Assembly (NCBI GenBank): GCA_026874595.1 | Contig: CM049308.1 | Location: 24,206,367 to 24,270,366, forward strand | Length of the DNA: 64,000 nucleotides | Origin: Sipunculus nudus | Lineage: Eukaryota > Annelida > Sipuncula > Golfingiida > Sipunculidae | Direction: 5' to 3' | Shown here: positions 22,341-34,047 of the stretch, piece after piece | Numbering within the stretch: the first letter of the stretch is position 1 | Layout: each line of letters begins with the position of its first letter | The notes under the pieces: generated by a model | What the model saw: the letters and a program-made list of their open reading frames with translations, nothing else | What the model was told of the DNA's origin: nothing | The model's database searches: none | Translations under genes and position numbers: made by a program

Positions 22341-23440
22341 AAACGTTGATCAATTTACGGTCTTTGAAGATTTATGGTTTCACAAACCTATTTCTTCGTA
22401 TCAAACACCATGAACTGTGACCCTTCATGGTTTAGGGTTCGAACCCATGTCTCTGTAACAGCATATTCCTTCGAGGCAAACTCTAATGATTTGCCATCTT
22501 TCAAGGGTTGCAGATGGATTTCTTTGAACCAACTCTAATGAATTGCTATAGTTCAAGAAGTAGGGCTAGTCCTTATGCTTGAGTGACAAGCATTTAATTT
22601 ATTATGACAAACTGCACTGGAAAGGTTTGGATAGTAAGTATTGAGAAACTATGCTTTTATATGCTGTATTTCAATTGCGATCGTTCAAGGGGTAGGGTGA
22701 CCACGAGTTTCTCACTTCCTCAGTAACAAACATACTTTTCCATTGTAATCCGAGATGATTTGGCATATATCAATCGTTAGGGTTAGTAATTTTACCTGTT
22801 TAACTTATTTCATGTATGAAACTGTGATCAATTATTTCAAGGGTATTAGTTAATATTTGTACTGAGTGACAAGCACTTAATAGTGTGTAGTTCGATCTTT
22901 CGAAAGAAAGGTAAGTAAACCTCTCCCAGTGACAAGCACATCTCTTCGTAACAAAATGTCATGATGTGCCATCTTCCAAGGGTTAAGGGAAATACATAGT
23001 ACAGTGTGACTAAAATCAGTCCCACCTTAGTCATAAGTTAATCTTATGATTAGCACTTGTCTTTTAGTGACAAGGACATATTTTGTGAGAATAACGATCG
23101 GGGGACCCTAGCTCCATACTCCGCCTTCAGTATGGTCTTATGATGTAGCGTTACGGTCCTTCTTGTATACCAGAAGAAACAAATAAAACGTCATTAATGA
23201 TAAGCTGCTTAATCTGTTATCACTCTAACTATCTATCCTTTTTTGTCTCAGTTGTCATACATGTGGAGTGTCATTTTAAACAGGCAATTACTTTTTATAG
23301 ACAAACTCTGATCGATTGCGATATTTTGAAGGTTAGGGATGACACCCATGTCTCCGTGACTAAAACATTTCTTTGTAACAAATGTGAAGATTTGCCATCT
23401 TGCACGGGTTAGGATGATTAATTCTATACTTGAATGACAA
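22340..23440. repeat. Degenerate minisatellite
   Basis: Recurring phrases such as GATTTGCCATCTT followed by CAAGGGTT, ACCCATGTCTC, GTGACAAGCA and TTCTTCGTAACAAA return in the same order near 22400, 22490, 22930 and 23350. They form a worn tandem repeat of irregular period. No coding sense. Confidence 0.6.
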
Positions 23441-23489
23441 GTTAAGAAACTAACCCCCTCCCCCCAAATAACTTTTAGGAAAGCCGAAA

Positions 23490-23870
23490 AATGCTAGCAA
23501 ATTGCTACTTTGAAAGCAACCTGATCGTTCTATGTAGTCTGACTCGCAATTTGCGAACTCATCTTTTGAAGAAAAAGTTGCAAATTGATAGCAAATTGCC
23601 ACTTCAAAAGCAAGCTCTCCCCCCCCCCTATGGTCGTACGGCGGAGAAAAGGTCTTGCCAGCAAGTTGCTTGCAATTTGCGCATACCCCTGGCAATTTTC
23701 TTGTGGAAGGTAAATCCGAGGTTAAAAAAAAGGTTCTCCCTCCCCCCCCCCCCCCCCCCTCTTTCGGCCGACCGACAGATACCAGTTCTCACTCGAAAGT
23801 ACAGGGCACAGAGGAAAACCGAAGCCCCCCTACCCCCCCCCCCCCCCCCCCACCCCCCTCTTTAAATTAG
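23490..23870. repeat. Short repeats with long C-runs
   Basis: AGCAAATTGC motifs occur in direct and inverted form near 23497, 23588 and 23660, with a palindromic CGCAATTTGCGA near 23547. C-runs of 18 bases lie at 23742-23759 and 23833-23850. The plus frames here are proline-rich artefacts of the C-runs. Confidence 0.7.
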
Positions 23871-24769
23871 ACCTGTCACTCCTCAATTATATACAGTCAC
23901 CTGCGAGGTAACAGAATTTGTATAAGGGTATTTATTAAGGTTCATCGATACATGGGGACACAACGGCACACGACAAGATGTGACGTACGATCCTTTTTGG
24001 GAATTGTTTAGGACAATCGAAACGCTCATTAGAAGTCAAGCTCCCGGCGACCATTCACGACCACAGTGACGACAGCCTGCGACAACCGGATTCATGCTAC
24101 GTCAACCCGCGACAAGCTACGGCAAGCATTTACCATATTGATGAAAACTGAAGTAAACCGAGGAAAAATTACTCCCTTTCGAAAAGAATCGCCAAGTTTT
24201 CCTTAAACGTAGGAATGATAAGCAATAATTCTTCATCAAGACTGCTATTATATAAGTAGCAATATCAGCGTATATTAATGTTATAAGCAATAAAAGGAAA
24301 CGCTTGTGGTAGCAGCAGCCTTCATGTGAGACTGTAGAGCGTCAGATACTGAAGAAGCCAATAATGAAGGGCTTGATGTGGTCAGCGTCCTTGTCTCTGA
24401 TGGCCAATATGAAAGTAAGATTAAGAAACCTCACCTGACTTCTTCGTGAGTTCTTTCGAGGGTGGCCATTGTGTTACCTTAGAGCCATTTTACACAGCAA
24501 GGAGACCGTCGCGTGACCATAGAGCGATCAAAAACAAGCCCCATCTCTCAACGATGTCCCAAGCCTCGAAAAAAGCCTCTCATTTTTTAAGACATTTATG
24601 CGTTCGTTGGGCGATATACATTTCAGTATTTTGAAACTTTCAGAGAGCTTTGAGCGACCTTGGCTATCATTGAGCGCTCATTGAAACATCCAAACGCGAC
24701 CATTCAGACCATGAGCGCTCGGTGTATGAGGAAAAGAAAGAAAGAAAAAAAAAAAAAAAAAAACGGAGA

Positions 24770-24872
24770 GATCGCCGAGAGATCATGCGCGACCAAGAGA
24801 GATCACTGAGATACAAGGAGAGATCACTGAGGGACCAGGAAAGATCGCCGAGACACAAAGGGAGATTACTAA
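24770..24872. repeat. Minisatellite of about 21 bp
   Basis: Five imperfect units built on AGAGATCACTGAG / AGAGATCGCCGAG. They read in one frame as Arg/Asp/Glu-rich repeats (RSLRDQERS type). A poly-A run precedes them. The peptide is most likely an artefact of the repeat. Confidence 0.7.
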
Positions 24873-25533
24873 TAACTCAGCTGTATCTACCTACGGGATG
24901 GAAAAAATGGCGTTTATTGACAGATTTGGAAAGTCATTGGGAGATCAATGAGAACACTGAGCGCGCCGTGACCGCTTTTAAAGCGTTGGTTGAGAGATTT
25001 CTTTCCTTGGCGATCGTTGAGAGATTGTTTTTGACCAAAATTTCAGCAGACCGCGGAAATCACTAGAAGAATATTAGGGGATGAGTGAGAGATCTTGACA
25101 ATCACTGGGCGAGAAATTTGGCCATTTATAGCGAAACAATCTCTCATCCATCAGGAACCCTGTGTTAATTTGATTGAATGACAACCGGCTATAGCACCCA
25201 CGGCAATCACCCATTCACATCACCAGTGACAGATAATTGGCTTCGACTTTTTGGGCGTCCGGGTAGACTATTTTTGACAATAACGACGACACCCTGGCAA
25301 TCAAATGTATTCCCCCTGGTCGACTAACAGGCCCATATTATGCTCTAAGTCCTGGTCACACCTGAGCTACGATGACCTCGTCGCATATCAGGCGGTCGTT
25401 CTTGAAAGTTTTATCAAATGTTTATTGTATGTAAATGCTAAGTAAAATTCGAAAGAGTACCGTAACAAAAGGTCAGATGGATGGTATGTGGTAATACATA
25501 GAAGTATAATCTAAGGTATATTATTTTTGACAG

Positions 25534-25673
25534 ATGTGAAGAAATATTTTGAAACCACTCTAAAGTACAAACTCACCAACGGTCAGTATACAAAGGATGA
25601 ACACCGCTTTCATTTTGACGTCGTCTCTGCTGTTGTCAACGCTTCTCAATATTTTCCCTATCCGGCTGCACAG
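25534..25673 (+). CDS. Candidate internal exon, unknown protein
   Basis: Flanked by TTTTTGACAG and CAG/GTATTT. The frame is open for 140 bases and encodes VKKYFETTLKYKLTNGQYTK and then HFDVVSAVVNASQYFPYPAA. Residue use is that of a normal globular, helical protein. The frame continues in phase into the next candidate exon at 26984. No family was recognised. Being single copy inside an array of repeated intron-like DNA, it may be the original around which the array formed. Upstream exons were not found. Confidence 0.45.
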
Positions 25674-25847
25674 GTATTTATTCAGTTTCTTATCTATGAA
25701 ACAGGTGGTTTTTAGACACCCTGGGTTATATTTTATATAGATATATATCAGGGAGAGTACCAAGGTGAACAGCTGTTTTTTTAGTACATAGGACTGATGT
25801 TCAATTTTTTTTTCATTTATCACTATTTATACATATAATACTTATAT

Positions 25848-25887
<40 letters not shown>

Positions 25888-26349
25888 TATTACACACTGT
25901 GTGTTTTAGGTCTAATAGTGTAGAAAACCAAAAAGATAGAGGGATGTGCTATAGAGTTAAATAAACTATCGTAAAAAAAGTTTCCTCCAATATCAACAAA
26001 AAGATTAATGGAATTTTAGTTTTAGCTCATTTGGGAATATGTTCAACCTATCTTTATAATTATTTAATAATTATATTATCAAATGTACATTATACATTTT
26101 TGTTGATCAAAAATATCTTTTCATATAACTCGTAGGCCCATCAAGATTTTTTCTCATTGCATGATTACAATACAGTACTTTAAATACTTATCTGATTTAG
26201 CTTATGCTCATTTGAAAATGGAAATTGAAATTTTCTACAGCAGTTTATAAAATTCAATACATTAAACGTGTATAATTATACTTCAGCTTATCTTGACTTT
26301 CTTCCGTAAACTTTATTTTACAGGATTTCATTATTTCCAGTGGAGTGGC

Positions 26350-27850
26350 TAATACTTTTGTGACAATGGATGCGAGAGTGGCATCATCCAGATTTAAATC
26401 CGCACCCTTAAAATAGGGTATAACCATTAAAAAAAAAACTTTGGGCCGACCTAAACAAGGTCAGGTTTGGTCAGGGTCATGCACTTGAACTATATTTTGC
26501 TTCGCTGAGCATTTTTTTCAGGTTGTTATCTATAAAAAAAGTGTTGTACAGACGCCCTGGTTTATATTTTATCGATCATATATCATGGAGTATTCCGTGG
26601 GGAAGAGCTGCTGACTATCAGTACATATGACTAATGTATTTCTTTATTTTGTTTCTAGTAAAAAAATTATATAGCATATAATGTGCATATTTATACATTA
26701 TACATTGGGTGTAATAGGTCTAACATTTTAGACAAATAAAAAAATACACTGGATGGCCACACACTCAAATGAATCATCAAAATTTTACTCCGACTTCAAC
26801 CACAAAATTCCTATGTATAATCTTATAAACCACTCTCATATTTGCGAACAGAGTCATTTTGATATCAATAAAATAAAACATAAAAGTCCCGATTACAAAC
26901 TTAAACGCAAATTGTGCAAACATGTCTTTTGTTTTTTGTTTTTTTTTTGCCATTGCTACCTTTCTAACTGAATATATTTACAGGTAGTGAGAAGCCTACT
27001 GGAAGCAGAACACGGAGGCCGTCAGTTGTCCGTTAGCGGGGGCAATTTGAACTATTGGACGTACAAAACGTGTTCGTTGGCCTGATAAGCGGGTTACCCG
27101 CCCAAGAGAAGTTCTTAAAGTAGTAAAAACGTTTGGTCTTTCCGGAGACTGTCCGTTTCAATGGATGTCCGCCCCAGAGGGGTGTCCGTAACCTGGGGTT
27201 TAACTATATTTTGCATTTGTTAAACTTTACAAAATTCAGGTGAGCACCGTGACCCATGGGTCTCTTGATGCTTGTTCGCAGTAATGCATATAATTAACTT
27301 CTTTTAACCAAATTAACTGCGTATTCACCCTTTACAGTACATGTATACACCATTTTATTACAAAGATATGATAATCTCATATTCCCTCTAAAATATATAT
27401 ACACCATTTAATTGCAAAAATATGATAATTTCATATTGGCGGCTATCTTGGCGGCAATCCTGAATAACTCAAAGCCATTAAGGATGCGAGAGTGGCATCA
27501 TCCAGATTTAAAATAGGGTATAACCATAAAAAAACTTAGGGCCGACAAAAACAAGGTCAGGTTTGGTCAGGGTCATGCCCTTGAACTATATTTGGCTTCG
27601 CTGAGCATTTTTCAGGTTGTTATCTATAAAACAGGTGTTGTACAGACGCCCTAGTTTATATTTTATATATCATAGAGTATACCGTGGGCAAGAGCTGCTG
27701 ATTATCAGTACATATGACTAATTTTTTTTCCTATTTAAAAAAATTATATAGCATATAATGTGCATATTTATATATTATACATTGGGTGTAATAGGTCTAA
27801 CATTTTAGACAAATAAAAAAAAAAAATAGACGGAGTGGCCATACACTCAA
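26350..27850. repeat. Tandem duplicated block, units 1 and 2
   Basis: The block starting GGATGCGAGAGTGGCATCATCCAG at about 26367 returns at about 27482, giving a unit near 1.1 kb. Shared inner marks are CAGGTTTGGTCAGGGTCATG, GTTGTTATCTATAAAA and TGGGTGTAATAGGTCTAACA. A third, more diverged piece lies at 33241-33720, and parts appear near 25690 and 28555. Confidence 0.75.
26984..27085 (+). CDS. Candidate 3' exon of the same unknown gene
   Basis: Preceded by AATATATTTACAG, it continues the frame of the exon at 25534-25673 in phase 0 with VVRSLLEAEHGGRQLSVSGG, then NLNYW, and stops at TGA 27083-27085. After about GGNLNYW the DNA runs into a repeat rich in TGTCCGTT-type words, so the true exon may end earlier. 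A broken copy lies at 32748-32850. Confidence 0.4.
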   Translation, partial: VVRSLLEAEHGGRQLSVSGGNLNYWTYKTCSLA

Positions 27851-28129
27851 ATGAATCATCAAAATTTTTCTCCGACTTCAACCACAAAATTCCTCTGTGT
27901 AATGTTATAAGCCACTCTGATAATTGCGAACAGAGTCATTTTAGAGAAGAAACAAGAATACTAACATAGCTCGTTGAATAGGCCTTGTATTTGAGCAGTG
28001 TTTACTACAGGCCTCATCCTCATGAAGCGATTTTATGACAAGAAAAATAATCTCAGGCAGCTTTACAAAATGCTTAAATCAGGAGCGTATCAAGAAGGGT
28101 GTCTGCACTGGGCCATGCCCCCGCCCCAT

Positions 28130-28445
28130 CCGAAATTACATCTTTTTTGAGGATAAGCTTTCCAGTCACTTACTATCTGCTAGGCAAATTATAGCAAGAA
28201 TGTTAATTTAAAAATATGAAAAAAAAATAATAGTCATGTTAACATCATGTCTGTGCACTTTCATCTGCAACAATATAACAGATATGCAACATGCAAGGAG
28301 GCCTATCCTTTGGAATTTATTTAAGAATTTGTTATGAAATAACTTTGGAACTGAAGATTATAAATCCTGTATCCCAAACGAATGATAAGTAAGTTGATTG
28401 TAAAAACGTAAATTTTCGTTGATTCTTATTTTCATTTATTTTAGC
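28130..28445. repeat. Dispersed repeat, also at 39600-39915
   Basis: Shared blocks include GATATGCAACATGCAAGGAG with AATATGCAACGATGAGAGAG, TTTGTTATGAAATAACTT and ATCCCAAACGAATGAT. Both copies end before a stretch reading CAGCCGAGT or TAGCCGAGT. Non-coding. Confidence 0.65.
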
Positions 28446-29063
28446 CGAGTCAAACTAGAATGCGAGATTTATTTAAAAAAAGTTTATAACTCGGCTTCAG
28501 AGGCTTAATGCTGAATATTAATGTATTTGCTTCATATTTTTTTTGTTATTAATATACATCAGGGAGTGTATCGGGGTGAACAGATGGTGATAATGAGTGT
28601 ATATGACTGATATATATTGTTTTATATACTAGTATATAACATGTTTATGTTACAGACAAAATTGCTGAATTTATGAAAGATACTGTAACAATATTCCAAC
28701 ACTGAGGGAGGGGAACATCCCGCACACATCCATTCCCAAAGTGCAAAAGGAAATTGTACCCTATCGTCATATGATTATTTTATTTTTGTTCTGCAAGAAC
28801 CAGAATTTAGCCAAATGGACACTTTTGTTATATGAAACATTATATTACAATAATACGATGCTAAATTTATTTATATTTAATACGACTCAGGCATTTGAAA
28901 TAAATGAAATGTCGTTAAATCTTTGTCATTGTATAACAACAGTATTTTATTCTTTTTACATTTTAGTCAATGTGTCAAAATACCTGACTCATTTTTCCAG
29001 TCAATTCGTGAAATGCCTGAAATTTCAGTTATTTCATAGATTGCCTGAGGGTTCAATTACTTT

Positions 29064-29074
<11 letters not shown>

Positions 29075-29138
<64 letters not shown>
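29075..29138. repeat. (AT)n microsatellite
   Basis: About 64 bases of AT repeat, next to a single end of the TIR family at 18669-19955 (28965-29065). Confidence 0.95.
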
Positions 29139-29140
<2 letters not shown>

Positions 29141-29344
29141 CTCTGGACTAAAAAAAAAAATAAATCGAAGGAGCAGCAAAAGACTTTTTGATGAATAATA
29201 ATTGTACATACAATTTTCAACTTTCAACTTTTCAACCTTCAACCATAAGATTTATAAATAGATTCTTATGAGCCGCTAAATTATTGCGAACAGTGGCATG
29301 TTAGAGGTTAAACAAAATAATAACATTTTAAACGAGAATGCTGC

Positions 29345-29620
29345 ATTGTAAGTCTCCGCCATTTCGGGGAGTCCCTGTTTGTGGGGTGCTCCCTAACCGT
29401 GTTTGCATCCACTTATTCGGCCAATATGCTCATGCTCATAAGATATGCTGTGCGTTTGTGAATATTCCTTAATGACGTTCTAGAATGCCGGATCCATACC
29501 AAGATCCAATCGATTCTTCATCAGCCCTCTCCCGAAAAACCCTGAAAATTTCATGAGATCCGTTATAGTTTGTGTGAGCAAACACGAGCGGGAGTGTACG
29601 CATGTCCTCTTGACGATTTT
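29345..29620. mobile_element. MITE of the CCTCCGCC family, worn copy
   Basis: Matches the reverse complement of 6262-6580, through CTCCGCCATTTCGGGG and CGTGTTTGCATCCACTTATT. The far inverted end is no longer clear. Confidence 0.5.
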
Positions 29621-29944
29621 AATTGTTATCCGTCCATTCAACGTTATTATTTAGTATTCAGACTGCCTTAAGTCTCTTTATATACACAAGATTCATTGTA
29701 TTATACCTCAACTGACAAAATTAAAGAAAAAAAATAAGTGGCCCGTGGGCCATGACGCTCAGCTAAATTTGACTGGGTGCTCATTTCTTTTATTAATGTT
29801 ATATACTGTCTGTGAGAATAGCCTATTGCTAGTGTTACTGTGTTCAGTAATGGACAGAAAATAAATATTTCAGGATTTATAGGAGACCTGCCCAGTAATC
29901 CCTTGGATTTTACAATAGACGGTTCCAAAGAAAATGGAAACAAT

Positions 29945-30390
29945 TTATACCCTGTCTATCTGGGTGCTCAAAATCAAGTTTCTGGTCCATAGCTAGCAGA
30001 TTATAGGTCACCATGATCCAATTTCAGGTGTCCAAGGAGAATTGCCGAGGACTTTCCCTAAATGTCATGTTTGAAGAGTCTAACGCTAATGAATACAATA
30101 TGTGCCTAACAAATACAATGTGTGCCCTGCCTGACTTTCTGGGTGCTCAAAATCCTGTTTTCGGCCTGTAGGTCACTGAATGTAGGTCACCATGATTTGC
30201 CTAGAACCTCCCATGATGTTGCGTTAGAAGACTCTAAGCCTAACAGAAACAATCTGTGCCCATCTGTCATTCAGGGTACTCAGAATCATGTTATTTAGCC
30301 CGTAGGTAACAAAATGTAGGTCACCATGACCTAATTTATATTTACCAAGGAGATTTGCCTAGAACCTCCCAGGATAATGTGTTAGAAGAT
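29945..30390. repeat. Three tandem units of about 130-160 bp
   Basis: Each unit has GTGCTCAAAATC (or GTACTCAGAATC), TAGGTCACCATGA and GTTAGAAGA or a close form. The third unit runs straight into the truncated peptide exon at 30359-30438, so the repeat supplies that exon's last codons. Confidence 0.7.
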
Positions 30391-30438
30391 CCGTCGCCAT
30401 CTGGGGATGATGATGATGGTCATCTTCGGCGAGGACCG
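30359..30438 (-). pseudogene. Truncated third copy of the peptide exon 2
   Basis: After ATTGTTATAAATTACAG, very like the acceptor region of copy 2, the minus frame opens with the leader end VLAE exactly as in copies 1 and 2. It then reads DDHHHHPQMATD and passes into the neighbouring tandem repeat, stopping at TAG 30359-30361. All cysteines are lost. It is probably a recombination product between an exon-2 copy and the tandem repeat. If a leader exon still exists to the right, a short His-rich secreted peptide could be made, but none was found. The alternative is a chance match, which the shared intron end makes unlikely. Confidence 0.6.
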
Positions 30439-30784
30439 CTGTAATTTATAACAATAGGTTTAAATACATATTTTTTTTTACAAAAATTTGTTGTGAATTT
30501 CATATGTATATATAAGATATTAAATATTACATATATTCATTACATTAGGTATATGTATTCAGGTACACATATTTGTATATTGACTTAAATCAGTCTAAAA
30601 AGACTAATTAGTTGCATTATTGATAACTTTTTGTCTTGGTCTAGGGAAGCGTTGGGTTTGGATTAACAAACTTGTATTGAAGTGACAGTCCAAGGCGTAG
30701 ATCAAGTCTCTCTTCTCTCCCGCTAAGCTTCGGATCGAGTGTTGCATAATTAAGCTATTAAAAATGGAGACATTGCTTAACTAA

Positions 30785-30880
30785 CTGCCTTAAGCGTGAG
30801 ACAGCGTCTTCCAATGATTTCAGGTCGGAACCAAGGGCTCGCAGGTCATTCTTGCACACCTCCTTGCAGGCAGTTGGTGT
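30785..30880 (-). pseudogene. LINE open-reading-frame tail fragment
   Basis: The minus frame reads CKNDLRALGSDLKSLEDAVS. It resembles the C-terminal block after the reverse transcriptase in many invertebrate non-LTR elements (a basic-acidic KDLxxLG helix). It is short and isolated. The fragment at 32364-32442 on the same strand may belong to the same copy. Confidence 0.35.
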
Positions 30881-32363
30881 CTGCGTGATGCAACTTCCCT
30901 CCAGTAACTCTTCAAGGAGGAGGAATATTATTGTCCTGTCATACTGTGTATACAGTGGCCAGGTTACTCACTTGCCTCTGTTTCCAGATGTTACACAAGC
31001 AGTAGACCCCCGATCTCCTCAGGACGATTTCATTCTCCTACCAAAGGATGTTCAGGATGTGTCAGAGGCAACGTGCGAAAAGCGTTGGGTTTCTTTTCTC
31101 CATATGGGCATTTAGAGATCTGGGCGTGACTGATATAAACCATCGCGAATTTGCGACTGCTAGTTGTAATGTGTAAGATCTCTGAAGGCTCGCAACGTGC
31201 TGGATCCTGTCGCACGTCCCCCGCGATACTGCGATCAACCAGCTGTAGCGAACACTCGTAACCCATGTTCTACCAACTTGTCAATTTATTAACTGCTGAT
31301 TTAACATGTCTCGACGGATCTTTTTTGTACAGATTTTCACGTTCAAAGTCCAAATCCGCCATATATATGTTTTTTAATGTTTGATGCCCCATTGCCTGTG
31401 GCTGCACTGTATACTGAAGGAGGACAACGGTTATAAGAATGACATGTATTTATTTAAGACTGGAACTAATGTTTCATAGGCACGGGACTAGGGAAAACCA
31501 GAAGGATAACTTGTCGGTAAGTTTACACGTTCGAGCGAATCCCCCATGCCATATCGACAGTTTACGAATTTTCTTAAAGGGTCAGAGGGAGGGAAGGAGA
31601 TGGGAGGGGCGTTTTTTAACGCCGAATCCGGCGCATCCCAAATTACATATATATTTACTTTACTTTTGAATGCCTTGTAAACATCCGCAAAAGATACTTA
31701 AACATGATTATTTCACTGTTATAATTGTCATAATCATTATGACTTTATCTCATTGTGAGAAATTCGCTACATATACGGTATTTACTCGTTATTATATCAT
31801 ACATAAATTAACATGATTTATGCGTACATGCATGAATAAATAATTTGATCGTGCATCTTAAATGTTACTGTTATATAACAATTTTACAATATGATATAAT
31901 TGTTTCATAAAACCATCTAGATAAATTTATTGAATTCATCTGCAGAATGTAATGGTCATAGGAACATTTGATTTTATGCTGTTATTGTCCATTATATTCT
32001 CAAATTCTCCATACAATCATGTAGTGAAACAAAGATAGAACCATGCATGTATAAGAGATAATTAAACAACTAATTCAGTTCACGGAATACAGTAAATATA
32101 AAAGCCTGATATTAAAGATTGTTTGTTCTTGCCTAAAAACATTAAACATCTACCGTGGCTCGATTTTTCTTCTGTGCATGGATAGTGACAAAGGAGACTG
32201 GGAATGCCGCTGCGACAGATTTTTTTAAATTCGCAAACTTACGAGGGCCTGCGTCTTTGAGCCAAACTTCAAATCTTTTGAACACACCCTAAACCAGTCT
32301 GCGAGAGGTTAGCGAAGGGTTTTCGCACCATAATACCCTTGCGACATCTTTGATCATGTAGAC

Positions 32364-32442
32364 CCAGCAGCGGTCTCACTGCTGTACAGCAGCGTCCTCA
32401 CGACGCTTGCATGACCAACTTGTATTTTAGTTCTCAGTTTGT
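32364..32442 (-). pseudogene. LINE reverse-transcriptase C-terminal fragment
   Basis: The minus frame reads KLRTKIQVGHASVVRTLLYS followed by SET, close to the usual LxxKxxxYxAVVLxTLLYGxET block near the end of the reverse-transcriptase domain of non-LTR elements. Stops follow at once. Confidence 0.45.
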
Positions 32443-32747
32443 TGTTATATCTATTTTTCAACTTAAACTCGTAAGTCTGCATACACTTGTGCTGTCACAG
32501 GGCCAACAATCAGACCAACGAGAGCTGGTGTAATTTTACTTAAGCTAATCTCCACTTTCATCCTTATTCTATAATTTACATGTTTTTCATTCATTCCAGA
32601 GGAGACGCTAATACTTTTTTGGCAATGCTTTGAATATAAATAAAAATAGTATAATAGTCCCAATTACAAACTTTAAGGCAAATTGAGCGAAAATGTGTTT
32701 TGTTTTGTGCCATTGCTACCTGACTGTCTAAATCAGATTATTTTCAA

Positions 32748-32850
32748 GTCGTGAGAAGCGTACTGGAAGCAGAACACTGAGGCCGTTAGTTGTCCGTTAG
32801 CGGGGGCAATTTTAACTATTGGAGGGACAAAAAGTGTCCGTTGTCCTGAA
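32748..32850 (+). pseudogene. Broken duplicate of the exon at 26984-27085
   Basis: GTCGTGAGAAGCGTACTGGA matches GTAGTGAGAAGCCTACTGGA. The acceptor AG has become AA (TTTTCAAG), and an in-frame TGA replaces a Gly codon after the GlyGlu-His block (GAACACTGAGGC). Both changes show the copy is dead. The same TGTCCGTT-rich repeat follows. Confidence 0.6.
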
Positions 32851-33240
32851 TAGCGGGTTGCTCGCCAAAGAGGAGTTTAAAAGTAGTGAAAACGTTTGGT
32901 CGCCCCTGAGACTGTACAATGGGTGTCCGTCCCAGAGGGGTGTCCGCAGTCTGGGGTTTAATTGTATTTTCTGCATTTGCTAAAACTTTACAAAATTGAG
33001 CTGAGCACCGTTACCCATGGGTCCCTTGATGCTTGTTCATAATAATGCACATAATTGATATCTTTAGCAAGTTAACTGCATATAAACCATTTACAGTACA
33101 TGTATACACCATTTAATTGCAAAGATGTGATAATTTCATGTTCCCTTTACAGTGCATATATACACCATTTAATTTAAAAATATGATAATTTCATAATGGC
33201 GGATATCTTGGCGGCCATATTATGCATCTCAAAACACTCA

Positions 33241-33720
33241 AGGATGCGAGTATGGCATCATCCATATTTGAATTCAGCTCCCTCAAAATAGGGTATAACC
33301 TTAAAAAAAAAACTTTTGGCAGACGAAGTGAAAAGGTAAGTTCCGAAACCCCATTTTGGCACTTACATATAGCCTTGCAAGTATTTTTTCAGGTTGTTAT
33401 CTATAAAACAGGTGTTGTACAGAGTTATATATAAATGATCATATATCAGGGAGTAAATCGTTGGGGAAAAGCTGCTGATCATCAGTACATATAACTGTTG
33501 TATATCTTTATTTGTCCTAGTTAAAAAATTAAACAGCATTTAATGTGCATATTTTTATATATTTATATATTGGGTGTAATAGGTCTGACATTTTACACAC
33601 ACAAAAAAAATAAATAGACGGGTAGGCCACACACTTAAAGGAGCAATATTTCCCTCAGACTTCAACCACAAATTCATTCTATATATTCTTATTAGCCACT
33701 ATGATAATTGCGATGGGTGT
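33241..33720. repeat. Third unit of the local array
   Basis: Begins GGATGCGAGTATGGCATCATCCA and keeps GTTGTTATCTATAAAACAGG and TGGGTGTAATAGGTCTGACA. More diverged from the two units near 26.4 and 27.5 kb than these are from each other. Confidence 0.65.
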
Positions 33721-33769
33721 CATTTTAGAGAATTCTAACAGTTTAACTAGAAATCTGGAATGTAAGGAA

Positions 33770-34000
33770 TGCAAGCCTCCGCCATGTGGTGGTTCCTATT
33801 GCAGATGCTCCCAAAACCGTGTTTGCTTTCACTAATTCGACCCATATTCCCAAGTTCATTCATACATAAATGACTTCACATTTATGAATATACTTTGATG
33901 AAATTTTTAAATCACGATCATTTGCCGTATCCACACCAAAATGTTATTTTGTGAACAGACACACAAGCACATGAACGGGGATGAACGCCCTGACAGGGCT
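33770..34000. mobile_element. MITE of the CCTCCGCC family, worn copy
   Basis: Starts near GCAAGCCTCCGCCATGTGG and shares the CCGTGTTTGC...CACTAATTCG block with 6262-6580 (reverse) and 29345-29620. Confidence 0.5.
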
Positions 34001-34047
34001 GTTTTAACCTATTAGGTAGGTAAAGGTTGCTAGGTAAAGAAAAAAAT

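Noticed and set aside
23491-23870. Proline-rich open frames on the plus strand
   Set aside because: They are translations of C-runs and short AGCAAATTGC repeats.
24722-25066. Arg/Glu-rich frame of 114 codons
   Set aside because: It comes from a poly-A run and a 21-bp minisatellite; the repeat explains the residue pattern.
28741-29151. Open frame of 136 codons on the plus strand
   Set aside because: Its last third is translated AT microsatellite and part of it lies in a TIR-family end; no splice or family support.
30852-31266. Overlapping open frames on both strands near a LINE fragment
   Set aside because: No reverse-transcriptase motif in frame and mutual overlap; only the short block at 30785-30880 is kept as a LINE piece.
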